64,000 bases of DNA. Source: Panorpa germanica (taxonomy: Eukaryota; Arthropoda; Insecta; Mecoptera; Panorpidae). Position 1 is the first letter of the stretch. Each line of letters starts with the position of its first letter. The position numbers were made by a program, and so were the translations under genes. The stretch is taken from positions 16,682,451 through 16,746,450 of the forward strand of contig OY783213.1 of NCBI GenBank assembly GCA_963678705.1. Reading direction: 5' to 3'. Positions 13,703-26,000 of this stretch are shown one piece after another. The notes under the pieces were generated by a model. It ran no database searches, was not told the DNA's origin, and worked only from the letters and a program-made list of their open reading frames with translations.

Positions 13703-16038
13703 GTAAACTCAGACTTTCAATCTACCCGGGTTATTTAAATTGACTATGTTCCTGTTAAACACTTTTACTGGGGCTGTGCGCGATTCCAACGCCAAATAAT
13801 TCAGGAACTAATGGTGATTTCTTCTAAGAAGTGCCAATGCCCCTGTATGGTTTACCCCCAGTCTCGAGATAAGTGATAACACTCTTCTCGGACCTTAAGC
13901 TTTCCACCATCAACGACGTCCGCACACCGATGAATGTAAACTGAAAAATTTTCTTCCTTTCTCTGAATTGTTCGTGAAAATATATTGCCAGAATAATATT
14001 TGCATTTGATGTTTAGTTGGTTGCGGGTCTGCTTATGGACCCGCACCCTGATTGCTATTAATTTGTCAAAAAAATCAGTTTAGTCACATGCCTTTATAGT
14101 ATATCATTCTGTTTAACACAAGTTTTCTAACTTTAGATTTTTGTGCAGTAATGAAAACTTACGGTATAACAATACTCCGATAAAAACACATTAATAATGA
14201 TGATGAGAAATAATCATCATGACATATAGATATATAACATTTGTCAAAACCATGTGATTGTCAATTCGCCTCTGTACTTCATCCCATATGCATAATATAT
14301 TGACATCAAGTCATAGTTACGGTTCGACTGATACTCTAGCCAGGTCAGATTGGTCACAATAATGGTTGTAACATTGGTCATAAAAATATATATTGGCAAT
14401 GCAATTCAACGCAGCACACAAGGTCGATGACTGCCATTTACTTGTAGTGACACTAGTGCCATGAAATGAAACCAAATGCAGAAATGCATAGCAATGCAAT
14501 ATTAAACCGATGCCAGTTCTCCATCCAATATATGCACATGCACATACATGTACGTAACATCTAACTCACGTCAACCGATCGACATGTCCCAGTGCTCTGC
14601 ACTACTTTGACTATTTGAATTACATATATGATCAGTTATAGCACGTTTACAACAGACTATTTAAATTTTAATACTTACATTATATTTTTATGTGACTGTT
14701 AGATAATAATAGTGAATTGGGATATAAAATAAGTATAGTGCATATAACTTTGCAAAATGAGTAGTGATTTACGAACTGTTTATATCTATTAGGAATAGCA
14801 TGAAACTCTGAATTTATTAGCAATAACTATAAATATATAGTTTTTATTATATATTTTATAACTGTATAATAAATATAGTTTAAGTTTCCTCATCCTGTTT
14901 CCGTTTTCAGTGGGTGTGGAATATCAATTAGCTATTTTTGTTATTATAAATAGTGCAATATCAATTTCACAAGTTTAGACTTTGTTTTTATTCTTCGAAT
15001 GGTTTCTAATATCTACATTTTTTATATTATATCTTGTCAGTTTAATATTATCGAAGCCTTGTTTATTTAACACACATTTATGTTTTCTTTTAGGAGTAAT
15101 TAATTCTTTTATGTAAATGCAGCTTACAACTTAACGTAGAATATGGTGAATTAAATAACAACAAATACACACCACCACCCATTAAATAATTTTAATGTGC
15201 AAATAAAATTCTTAAAAAATATATGGAAAACAGAAAACAAAGAGTAAAGTCAGTAAAATAAACATTAAAAACACTAGAGTGTTGTAATGATCGGAAAATA
15301 TAAAATAATGTGATTTTAATTATTGCATAATAAAACACAGAACACCACATACATGTTGTAAGCCTGTCATTATTGTTGTACGTGTAATAATGAATTGTAA
15401 CCTGCTTTAAAAATACTTTTCGAGGGCTGACTATGCTGTTCTACAGTTATTTATATCAATTCCTGAGCTACGACTACCGTAGAACAAAACGTGGAACACA
15501 CGTAGACCACGCGACGCGATTCAATTTGTGTTTTAATTAGTTTCATTTTATATCAAGTTTTAATAGGAAAGTTATAGGGATACGTTTAATGGTATTATCA
15601 TACATTTTATTGTTCTGGTTTACATTTTATTGTTGTTTATATTAATTTGTATACAAATATTGACATAACAGCAGCAAATAGGATATTGCATAAGCCAATA
15701 GTACCTACAAGCATTTCGAGAGAGTACTTTGCAGACATTGTTTACTTTATTTTTTATTGTTTTAAAAAGTTTTTCTTCTTTTTAATTGATTTTGATTAAT
15801 TTAATAGTTTACAACGTTGAACACAGCTACATGTATGTGATGTTTATAAGAAAGTGTATGAGCGTTTGCGTTGTAAGTAATACTTTTTTTGATAATTTGA
15901 TTAGATATTGGTAAATACGTATTTTACCAATATATTAGTAGAAGATGATCAAAATTGTAAAATAAATTATGTAAAAATATATTACCTCTAAACACAAAAT
16001 GTAAATTCTATTACATTGTCATTAAATAAATGCAAATG
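13703..16038. other. A+T-rich DNA without a recognised gene
   Basis: Nothing coding is recognised. A small hairpin with arms GCGGGTC/GACCCGC lies at 14023-14044 in an otherwise unassigned, slightly G+C-richer patch (13750-14060). Confidence 0.5.
15985..16007 (+). repeat. ACACAAAAC-family repeat fragment
   Basis: The bases CCTCTAAACACAAAATGTAA match the opening of a dispersed repeat seen more fully at 17975 and 53267. Only the first two dozen bases are recognisable here. Confidence 0.4.

Positions 16039-16040
<2 letters not shown>

Positions 16041-16071
<31 letters not shown>
16041..16071. repeat. (AT)n microsatellite
   Basis: Fifteen uninterrupted AT dinucleotides. Confidence 0.95.
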
Positions 16072-16072
<1 letters not shown>

Positions 16073-16138
16073 CATTATATAATCTTACATAAAAAGCTTT
16101 ACAAATGACAGTAAACGTAAATAACTGTCGTTACTGTT

Positions 16139-16164
16139 GTTATGTATTCTTACATTATATTAAC
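16139..16164 (+). repeat. 26-bp repeat shared with 59247-59272
   Basis: This 26-base segment differs at one position from 59247-59272 on the same strand. It is A+T-rich but too long to match by chance. Both loci have a second, related TAAGATTATATAA-like segment 50-70 bases away, so they are probably fragments of one dispersed repeat. Confidence 0.5.
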
Positions 16165-16221
16165 TTTAAAGAATTATGTAAAGTTCTTTATCCTTTATTC
16201 TCTCTCGTTCCGTTCTTTTAA

Positions 16222-16299
16222 AGCCGGCTCCAAACGGTGCTACGAACACCTTCTTACGTTGGACGATTGATTGTTGGACGCATCGTGTGGTCGATGCTG
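16222..16299. repeat. Small foldback MITE-like repeat (GTTGGACG type)
   Basis: The left side AGCCGGCTCCAAACGGTGC and the reverse complement of the right side (AGCATCGACCACACGATGC) are imperfect inverted copies, and GTTGGACG occurs twice between them. A related left end, AAAGCCGGTACCAAACG, is at 40980. An overlapping 168-codon minus-strand open frame (16166-16672) is probably only a chance frame through this repeat. Confidence 0.35.
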
Positions 16300-17974
16300 A
16301 GTCCCGTATTTGAGGGAGGGGAGGCGGGGCTACTGCTCTAGGGCCTCCACAATATAGATCAAAGCAATAAATTTTTGAAAGACTTAGCGAAAAAAAATAG
16401 TTCCTTTTATTCGGAAAACAATTAGGGGCCTCCACACCTATAAATCCGCCCCTGTCCATGTTGGAACGAAGTCTGTCAAATGTCATGTGTCCAACGTTCA
16501 TGTTGGAAGAAGTGCGGGCTGTTGTCGGTCTAATGATTCTAATGTGAATCTTAGTTTGCTTTATTAATTCAATCAAAAACATGAAATTAATAAATGGGCT
16601 CCTTCCGATACAAGACTTCATTTCAACGTATACAGTATTATCAAGGTTTAAGAACTCATTAAAAACATCCAATTATAATTTAAGTAAAAAGTAATTATGA
16701 CTTGTTTTTAAGAGCTGGTATTTTTGTACATTATCTGTTTGAAATTTCAGAAACATACTTTTGTAATCAAAGAAAATTTAAAAAGATGAAACAATAATAT
16801 TAAATTGAATTATAATCATTTAAAAGAAAATATAAGATGGTGTACAATGAGTTGCCTGGTGTTCAGGCGTTCGTGAGCGTCAAGTTAAAACAACGAGTGT
16901 CGAGCAAGTTATTTATTAAATTGAACCAGAAATGCTTCATCTGTTATTGGATAATAAAGTGCTAGAATAAAATGATATAGTTTAACATTATTTGAAATAA
17001 AATTGTCGAAATAAATATAAAAAGAAGTTTAAAAATACTGAAAACATTGTATGTGGCCCATCAATGTGCATTATAGAATATCGAATAAAAATGGAGGCAA
17101 TAACGAAACGGTTCTTTTTTAACGAAGAGGCAATAAAATAAAAATCTCGTACCACCCTATCGTACAAGTTCTTAACGTTGGAAAACTATAACATCAATAA
17201 AAACCAAAAGCAAACCAAAAAAATAAATAAAACGCAAGGGAAAACAAGAAAACGGATGCGATGGAAAATACTAAAAACAACACAATAACTTGTATTGAAT
17301 TCTGATATTTATGGCCACATTACCAAGTAACAGGGTGTTTACGAAATGCAAAGTGTAACGCTTTTTTTTGTTGATTATGGATTAGCTCTTTCTAGGATTT
17401 CTACGATTTTTAAAAGAATTGTGATATTTAAAAATATTTACCTGCATGTTTCTTACCTTAGAACATTTCGCAAAGTTAATAATTATTTGTTTTGTTTCTC
17501 CTAAATGTAGTGCTTCAGCCATTAAGAAGTTAAGTAAAGTACATAAGTTTTAACTGAAGTTAAAACTATGTCAGAGTGTAATTAATAAAGCTCACTGCTG
17601 TTAATGATAGTGCGCAGCGCACGTCCCAAGTAGAACTGTTCAGCTAGGAATACTTGAAACTATTTCATTTAGCCACCATAATAATAATTTTAAAGCGATA
17701 CTCTTGCTTTAAAGATAGTTTATTAAAAGGTTGTTTTTCGGAAGAACAAAGATATTATTAGATATATTAATACTATGAGAGATATTTTCCTCTTTTGACA
17801 AGAACATGCAATTAACAATAAAAGACTTATTACACTAAGAACCGACTATTTTAAATGTAGCGTCATGTTGCACAAGTTGTTTCAAATTTGATATACATAG
17901 TCTTAAAGACATGGGATATTCTTTATTATATACAGTATGCTTATAAGTTCTCCGAATCATAGAAAGTTTATCAA

Positions 17975-18049
17975 TTAAACACAAAACTTAAATTAATGTA
18001 TTATTTGATGAAATGTTTTTTACGCAACATTACGTTTTATTATTTACCG
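17975..18049 (+). repeat. ACACAAAAC-family dispersed repeat, copy A
   Basis: About 75 bases match 53267-53340 (+) and the reverse strand of 38494-38567 with roughly four out of five bases identical by eye. Shared blocks are AACACAAAAC, TATGTATTATTT or near variants, TTTACGCAAC and ACGTTTTATTATTTACC. No coding capacity is seen. It may be the conserved part of a MITE or the 3' end of a retroposon. Confidence 0.65.
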
Positions 18050-18173
18050 AAGTGTAACAAATTTTTTTTGTAAATATAATTGTGCGATATGTTGTAAACT
18101 TGTAATTTAATAATATATAGACTAAAAAAAACTAGTAAAAGAAAAATGACTCTATTTTAAGTAAATCTTAAAC

Positions 18174-18426
18174 CCGCTGAACACAAAACATGGGTGCTAC
18201 CTTACATTGACTTAATATTGTATTTAACGCCTTAAATGCCATAAAGTAACTTCTTAAACTTAAAAATGTGTTCTCATGAAGTTTTATGAGTATACTTATT
18301 CGCTTTAGGATAGAATTATTTATAAAAATCAGTAAAATAGGTTACAGATTATATATTAGAGAAAATCATTTATATAACTGTTGCTATGTTAAAGCTACCT
18401 GAAATATACGTAACTGTGTTTAGCGG
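18174..18426. mobile_element. Candidate MITE with CCGCTRAACACA termini
   Basis: The left end CCGCTGAACACA (18174) and the inverted right end (reverse complement CCGCTAAACACA, ending 18426) agree at 11 of 12 bases, defining a 253-bp unit without coding capacity. The terminus is shared with the dispersed ACACAAAAC repeats, which suggests that family is a terminal-inverted-repeat MITE. No convincing target duplication is visible, so superfamily assignment is left open. Confidence 0.4.
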
Positions 18427-19529
18427 AAAAACATGTTTGTTTGGCGGGAAGTCTAGGTTTCCCACCCTATTTGTTAATAAGAGCTGCTGGGCCATTTTAT
18501 TTAGTCTGGAAAAATATAAGTAAAGGTAAAATAAATAAATATATTATAATAAATTAGCAAAATCGTTCAATGTGTAAAACATAACAAAAAATGGCAGTCT
18601 TAAATCTGCCTACTCATAAATTTCTATCAGCAAACAATTGCTAAGATCAAAAACAACAATGAGGTATCAATTTCACTATAAACATGTATCAAGAACAAGA
18701 GAGACAAACAAACACAAAAGTAACTTTATTTCAAAGGTGTGAAAGTTTCACAGCTAAAATTCACAAATAAAATATATTCCTAGATGTTAGACAAGGACAG
18801 ATATAGATGATTTGTTTTATTTGTTGTACTTCTTTTGAAAAATCGTCCTGTCACATAATTCGAAACGATTTTCTTTCCTTAGACTCATAGATATATATAT
18901 ATTTGTATTATATTTTCAATTTGATGTTAAAGAAAAATATCAAAGGGCTTGAAAATCAACGGACGAATCATTTTAAAAGGTTAAAAAACTTTTTGAAGTT
19001 TTATAGCATCCACATGTGACTGTAGATGTGTGTGTGAGTGACCGTTATCAAAGGATATTAATGATTGAAAGTCCTGTCTGGTAAAGCATAGTCCTTTTAG
19101 TATTTATTGGAGAACAGAACATTCACAGGGTGATCTTGAACGGGAGAGATTGTTTCTATTGGTCTTTGTAATAACTTATTTACACTTTTGATTGTTTGTG
19201 TTTAGTGTCAATCAATAGGAAGTGTATCTAGAGATTAATATGTGATGAGAACAAGGAAGGCGAAATAAATGATTAGTAGCTTTATAAATAAATTAAACCT
19301 ATTAAACGAAATAGTGTCCTAGTGATGTTGAGGAACATGTCACGTTAAAGTAGCACTTATTAGATGGAATAATAGAATGAATCAAGTTGCAGTATAGTTC
19401 CAGTATGTCTTCAGTACAACTTTTTCCTTAATAGAAGAGTTAATGGCATTTTTTAATTAGGCAATGAGGCAATTTAGGCAATTTAATACTCAAAAATTAT
19501 AAAACTGCACCGACTTTGTGTCTCATTAC

Positions 19530-19830
19530 TCTCGCTACCGAATGACATCAGCGTCCCGCCCGCGCCCGTGTCCCTGTCCGTGCTGTCCTATTACCTATTA
19601 TCTCTGGTGTGGTGCACTGTGCCCCCCTGTCTCCCCACTCCGCGTGCTGCACGGCTGCCCACATAACACTTAAAACTAATCACAAATTGAATAGATAAGC
19701 CTGGCACCAGCTCGCGAATCGTGTTGTTTGTTGGCTTTAGAAGTGCGATAAGCGCCGCTGCCACACTACCACCATGACCATGTTGGTGATGGCCAGGTGA
19801 TAGCTCATAGGTGAATCGAAAACACCCACT
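19530..19830. other. G+C-rich island, unassigned
   Basis: This is one of the few G+C-rich patches. It contains CCCGCCCGCGCCCGTG, CCCCCCTGTCTCCCC and, near 19770, CCACCATGACCATGTTGGTG. The minus strand stays open for roughly 75 codons (including HHQHGHGGS) without a start codon or recognised family; G+C-rich DNA is open by chance more often. It could be a regulatory element, an unrecognised exon or an isochore fluctuation. Confidence 0.3.
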
Positions 19831-22726
19831 TCAAAGCGATCCTATCACACAGCTTGTTTAATTAAATTGAATGCCGGGAAACTTATTGAATAAATATTGT
19901 TGAAGAATTATTTGTGGTGAAATATTGGATTTTAAAAATTTAATTAAAAGTTCAAGAGGAATTTTATATAAATAAACTTTAGGAAAAACATTTCTATTTT
20001 GTATATGAATTTCAAATTAGTTTTGTGAAAATTTGTAGTTTGTTTTTATTCATATTGTGTTATACCTGTAGCCGTGTTTGTTATCGGCTTCACTACTACC
20101 ATTATATTATTTGCGAAGTTGTTCTGAGCAAACGCGCGACACTATGATGCTCGCACTAGCACAGCTGGAAGCTTACTGAGTCACCGATTGCGTCGAAATA
20201 ACAACTATTAAAAACTTAACTCTACCAAGTATGAGTTTAAATAATCTCTAAATGATGTTTGTTTCGGAAAATCTCAGTTTTAATTTTTGATTAACTTCTC
20301 TTTACCTCATATAGTCAACCTACCTAATTTTCTAGCTAATTATTTGTTATTTTTAAATTAAATGTGATATTTTATCCAATAAAACAGTAACCTACATATA
20401 TACACACACACACACAAACGAGTATATTTCCTTTATAATTACTAATTTTACGTTAATGTGTATAGCGTTAGAGATTTTCCTGATAATTTTTCAATTTCCT
20501 TAAAAGTGTATAAAATATCTCTGATGTCATATGAGTATATTTTTTCTAAATTAACCTGTTGCGTGAATAGGGGGTTTACCTCCTTCCCGTGCCTCCGGTT
20601 ATCCTCCATTCGTTTTTTCTACATTTTCTACAGGGTTGAAGGGCGGTGGTTTTTGAGTTTATTGTTCACCCCATTTTTATCTAGTACGAGTTTTAAACTA
20701 AGTTTTCAATTAACTTTTTCACATTGTTTTTTTGAAATAGCTTTATTAATATTTCACATAGACTTTCAGTTTATTTTTGATGGTTTACACAGGATAGTAT
20801 ATAGATATACATTGTCATATATACTAGTTTACTTTTCGTTTTTCGTTTTCCTCTAGTGGTACCTATTACATTAAAACATCTACCAATTTCATTTAGAATG
20901 TAACATATGCATACATTAAGTTTTCTGGAATAATTATTAAGCATGTAACTAATAATTTGTTCGCTGTACTTGTTTTTATGTTCCTATTTCTCTTCTAAAA
21001 CATTTCTTTGGTGCAACTTTGGTTCATGTGCGCTAGATAGCAAGTTCTAAGACGCCATTCGTCGATTCCCCGATACCTTCTAACATCGTTGCAGTTTCAA
21101 AGCAAGTTTCCTTATTTTAATATTACTTAAGTTTGCAAAACTTCCTATAACTAGGGTAGATGTAGGTTTATTTGGCATCCCGCACCTTGCAGCGTGCTGC
21201 CACGGCATCCCGTAACAGTACTAAATTATTTATAGTGTTGAACAACATGGGATCATAGCATAACTTAACCTTTTATAAAATTTGATAAGAAATGCATAAT
21301 TTGATATCAACTTTTCGTTACCAGCAACTCACAACTTTTAGTCTACATGGATTAACATATTCAGCACTGCCAACCCGCTAAACACAAAATGTAAATATAA
21401 TATAACCTCAAAATACAATTCCTCGTCTATTACTACCTATTTTAAATTGATTTATTACCAACGTTTAACATAGTTAGACATAATTAACATAAAGAAGTTT
21501 ATCTGTTACATAACATTATAATGCAATTATATTATGTTACATATTAAATTAATATCTTTATAAAAGTTTTTAACGCCATTTATTAGTATTTTTTATTATA
21601 AAAATTTACACATTGAGCTAATAATAGAATTAGTTTAAACGTAGGGAGGAGCAAGATTGCCAATTACAGCATGTTAATATTATTTTAACTTACCGCGTGA
21701 ATTTAGTTCTATCTAGATACAATCAATTTCTAATACATTTACCCCTGATTTGACAATACATTTTGACGCCCTCTCATATTCGTACTCTTGCAAATTTGCA
21801 TCTTTTGTTCTTACTTGTTTTCAAAAAGGTTTTAATTCAATAACTAAATATTTCGAATTGTAGCTACATCACTATTGTTATCGGTATCTAGGGGTGCACT
21901 AGAAATCGTTTGGAAGGATGGAACGAGCAATAGTTGAGGGTGGGTGCAATGCAGGTGCATTGTAAAACCCTTCACGCGAACTCGGTGCTGGTCTCAAGTG
22001 TCAAGAACGGCGGAAACGGTTGTTATCGGAGCAGAGCGCAATGTGCTATGTTCATCACTTTTTACTATATTTTTATGTACATTAAATTATTATCAAGTAG
22101 TACTCCGGAGCAAAGGATTGTATAATCTTGATAGTCTTCAGTTTATCTTTTAAGAAGGGTAAAGGACCATTTCCACCCACTGTTTTTATTTGAAGTTTTA
22201 GTTTTCATTTTATGTATTTTACCTTAATTTTAGTCACTGAGCGGAGTATTCATTTCTTGTTCATTAATTTAATATTAATTATTACTTTTAATATACCTAT
22301 AAATTAGCTTATTATTTCTATACTTTTCACAAACCAAAAATAATTTAAATTTGACAAATTGTAGGTTACAAAATTATCCGGTAAAGAAAATTGTACTGTC
22401 ATATTATAAGTTTTAACAGTAGTAAATTTGAAAACAAAAACTAAAACAGGTGCAGCTAATGATTTTTCATATTCCTATTTGCTAAACTATTCTTGGACCG
22501 ATATGAAATATTAATATTATTCTTTTTGTTTCAGGTATGTTGATCTTCTTATTTACATTTTCCATCTTCTTCAAGACTTTTGAATGAAAATATTGGTAAG
22601 CTTTATTTTTTTAATTTTAATTTATTTGGAATATATGAGGCGATTTCAACACCAATGTCATGTTCGCCTGAAGTTATTTTATTTTAGTTAAATTTGATTC
22701 AATAAGTTTACATCAGTTATTTACAG
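19831..22726. other. A+T-rich DNA without a recognised gene
   Basis: No gene is recognised. An ACACAAAAC-family fragment lies at 21372-21397, preceded by AACCCGCT as at 18171. Near 20636 the bases GAAGGGCGGTGGTTTTTGAG weakly resemble the end of the TTAA-flanked MITE at 46614. Confidence 0.5.
20401..20416 (+). repeat. (CA)n microsatellite
   Basis: A short uninterrupted CA run flanked by TATATA. Confidence 0.8.
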
Positions 22727-22905
22727 TTGATTGTCTGCAAGCATGTCCCTTAGTTCACCACTGATACTGTGTTTCGTTTCGTTCTTTTGTTCGTTCTGTG
22801 TTTTCTTCTTGATATTGTGGGCAGGTTATTAGGAGATAATGGACTGTCATTTGCGTCTGACAGTTGTTGCACTGTGGAGTTGTAGTTGTATGCATTAAAT
22901 GTTGA
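22727..22905 (-). mobile_element. Jockey-type LINE ORF2 3' fragment, copy 2
   Basis: The minus strand encodes HTTTTPQCNNCQTQMTVH and then YLLITCPQY, the C-x2-C-x7-H-x4-C motif that ends Jockey-clade ORF2 proteins. It closely parallels the copy at 34791-35130, on the same strand. An insertion of about 20 bases rich in TTCGTT shifts the frame after the motif. The fragment is 5'-truncated, as LINE copies usually are. Its upstream (right-hand) edge coincides with the start of the ATTACGTCA-type repeat at 22914. Confidence 0.8.
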
Positions 22906-22913
22906 TTATATTA

Positions 22914-23036
22914 GGAGCCATCTATTAATTACGTCACATATAAATAGAGACCTCAAGGTGACAAGGCGTGATAAGAAATCTCATCTAAAATAAGACTAAA
23001 AAATGTTGTTTTTTTTCAATGTATGACGTCACAACG
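22914..23036. repeat. ATTACGTCA/TGACGTCA-type repeat
   Basis: The unit begins GGAGCCATCTATTAATTACG and ends GTATGACGTCACAACG. Repeats beginning with a phrase like GGxCCATCxATxAATTACGTCA and ending in TGTGACGTCA are, from memory, common in insect genomes; I cannot name the family. It starts directly where the Jockey fragment ends, so one element probably used the other as a target. Confidence 0.45.
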
Positions 23037-26000
23037 AGTGTGAATAATGTGTAACAATGGTGATGTTTTGTCTTACATATTATGTACTTTCGTCGGCATT
23101 GCCAATACATGTAGCTGTCGCTGCATAAACTTCGCTTCTCTTTCACATTTATTCAATAAAGTTAATGCACTTGATGCCAGCAGTACGGACCTGTGCACGT
23201 TTACCTTAAGAAGTTACAGTCAGGCCATTGGAAATTGTATAACGCACTGCAATGTAACGAGACTTACGTAACTAATTCAGATAGGAGTTACAGTTTCATT
23301 GAAATTAAGAAAAAGTAGCTCTTGCTCAATTGACTGAAATATTTTAGCGAAAATGAAGCTCTAATTTATGTTAAAATGCGCTAATAAGTATTACGGCCAT
23401 TACAGATACACACACACAGAAACAGACAATGTAGCCATCCATTATTTAATAATTGCCAGTTTTCACACTGAATACTAATTCATTGAGGGTGGGTTTCCTC
23501 GCTAAGTAATTTAGGTAAATCTAGTTATTTGCTCAGCTTGAGCTTTCCGTCAGCGTCATGGTTTTATGACGTTAGAATTTCATTTATAATACCATAAACG
23601 GTAACAATAGCGCTACACAATAGATAATATTTTTTGTGTTTTTTTTTTTTTTTTTGCTTTTTTCTCGGTAATGCGATAATGTCTTCTCTAATCTGTTATT
23701 ATATATATCTTCTTTTTATTTTCTCTTCCTCTTCGTGCAAATCTACAGATACCACGTTTTCATGCTGTACCTTCTCGATTATGTAACAGCCTTTTTCTTT
23801 TTTCCTTTTTTTAAGGGGAGAAAATTGTGAAACAGAATTCTTTATTTGTCGACCAGTGCTGTAATCGTCTCACGAATATCACTAAGGAGAATTGTTAATG
23901 TTGTTGAGTGAAGTTAGACACTCTAATACACTGTACAAGTACGCTGTACGGTTCCTATCATGCAAAACTGTTTACAGGGTGGTCTAATCTTGTTTAGACC
24001 ATTAACTTTATGGGGGAAACATTAAATAACCATACCAGAGCCTGGAGTCGAACTGTGAACTCATCAATTCAAAGTGCGAAGGTCTGGCTAAGGGCTAAGG
24101 ATGAAGCGAAATCTAATTCTATTTTACTTGTAGTCAAATGTTATTTTAAATTTATAAAAGTTTCGTTTTTATTGTCGTTTATTTTATTTTTTTTGCTTTT
24201 TTCTTGAATTTTCTAGCGATGCGTTGTGATGGCATTTGAGTACATAAAGTTATTTTCGTTTTTCATTATTCAAATGTTATAAAGCTTATTTTTCTCTATT
24301 TGTATTTTGTTAACTTTGAACATAACACCTACATTACTGTTACCAAATCAAATATGATATTCGGATAATACTTCTTCTAAAATATTAACTTTCTTTTTTA
24401 TTTCGGGTTAAATATTACGTATAGTTATTTCTATTTTGCATAATGGAGGTTGCATAGTGGCCGAGATCACTGTAATGGTAAGCATCCACAGACCAGCGCG
24501 GAAAGCTATTAATGTACTCCGTTTAATGAATGAAATACAAGAAATAAAAAAAATCGTTTCCTTGAGATAAAAGTTTTTTCTTTTTTTTTTTTATTACTTT
24601 CACTACTCCCCAAGACAATTAATTTATTTTCCAGACTTGCACATAAGACCGTGTATTTCTTACATTTGTTTATATTTTTGTCGCATTCATAGGTTTGAAG
24701 TTAGATTGTTAAATATACGTTCAAGTACATAGTAATTTATAGTTGGTTCGTAAGCATCGTTTTCTGATTTTGTACCTCCATCGATATCCACTTCTGCGGA
24801 ACATGTTCGCCTGCCTACACGTGCCTAGAGACCATAGACAATGTGTGCCGCAATTCTATTCGCACACCCTCCAGTATCAGTGGCATTATGCGACTTTAAA
24901 GAGGGTCGGGGTTCGGGGCTGATCGGAACCAGGCAACGGTGCTCCATTCAAGCACGCGGAATAAATTTAAATTCAGCTTGAAGCCATAAGACTTAATAAT
25001 TTACAATAACCGTAATATAATCGTATTGTCATATTTGATAATTTATAGCAGTAGTTCCTTCCTCTCCCCACGTGTCCCTGACAACCTGGAATCGGAAATT
25101 GGTATTCCGATTGTGTACAATAGAAGTAATATTAGATTTATTGGGGGTGCAATGGCCCTAAAGTCCAACAGCCCAACATCCCCTGCCTCGACAAACCGCG
25201 ATTGTTATATTAATTAAATAACGACACGATTTCATTTTGCTCTTTTGTTGTAAGGGTTGTGTGGAATATGCTTTTTAACCCTTTGTTTACCAGTACCTGC
25301 GACAAAAGGGTAATTGAATTTCATCTAATTATCCATTCTGGTGTTGAATGAAATAGAAACTGATTTTGTTTTATATTGAACGTAATGAATTTATTTCTTA
25401 AGCTTTAGTCCTGATGGAGAACTCAAGGGTGGACACACTTTTGTAACACACAAAAAATTATCACCTAATTTCAAGGATCGGCAAATTTTTATGTGAAAGA
25501 GCCAGATCTTAAAAGAAATATATTTACATGTTTTCGTTGCTTATTTCATTAATATCTGCGGACGCCCATGTGTTCAAAGTAATTCAAAGTAAATCAATAG
25601 GAAATCAATAAATATAACTTTGTCTCATTATCATTCATTTAATTGATATTTTCTTACAATTCAATTTCATATTTTATTTGTATATACAATTCCAAGCAAC
25701 GGGTTCATTTATATTCCGTTGGAGATGGCCGCGTTAACAGCTGGGGTACGTCACTTTAAACTTAAGATTGGGGTTATTTTTAAGTTAATGATAACAGATC
25801 TGTACAGCGTGTACATCCTGATCCTGTCGTCTGTACCAGACCGGAAAATATGACGTCACGGAATCAGATCATCGTAACGCATTTAGACAATTTAATTGCT
25901 ATTAATTAAATGAAAGTGTAAACCGTTTTAACAAGTTGTAATTATTAAATATTTTGCTTGAAATGTCACACTGTACCTGGAATTTGTTGTTTAGTTGAGC

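Noticed and set aside
16166-16672. 168-codon minus-strand open frame, one of the longest in the window
   Set aside because: It passes through a GTTGGACG foldback repeat, has no recognisable domain, and no splice or promoter context supports it.
22534-22592. Segment between TTTGTTTCAG and GTAAGC resembling a short exon
   Set aside because: All three frames contain stops or lack continuity; at most a non-coding exon, with nothing else to support it.
24440-24545. Possible SINE (GGTTGCATAGTGGCCGAGAT followed by an A-rich end)
   Set aside because: No clear B box and no target duplication; resemblance to an A box alone is too weak.
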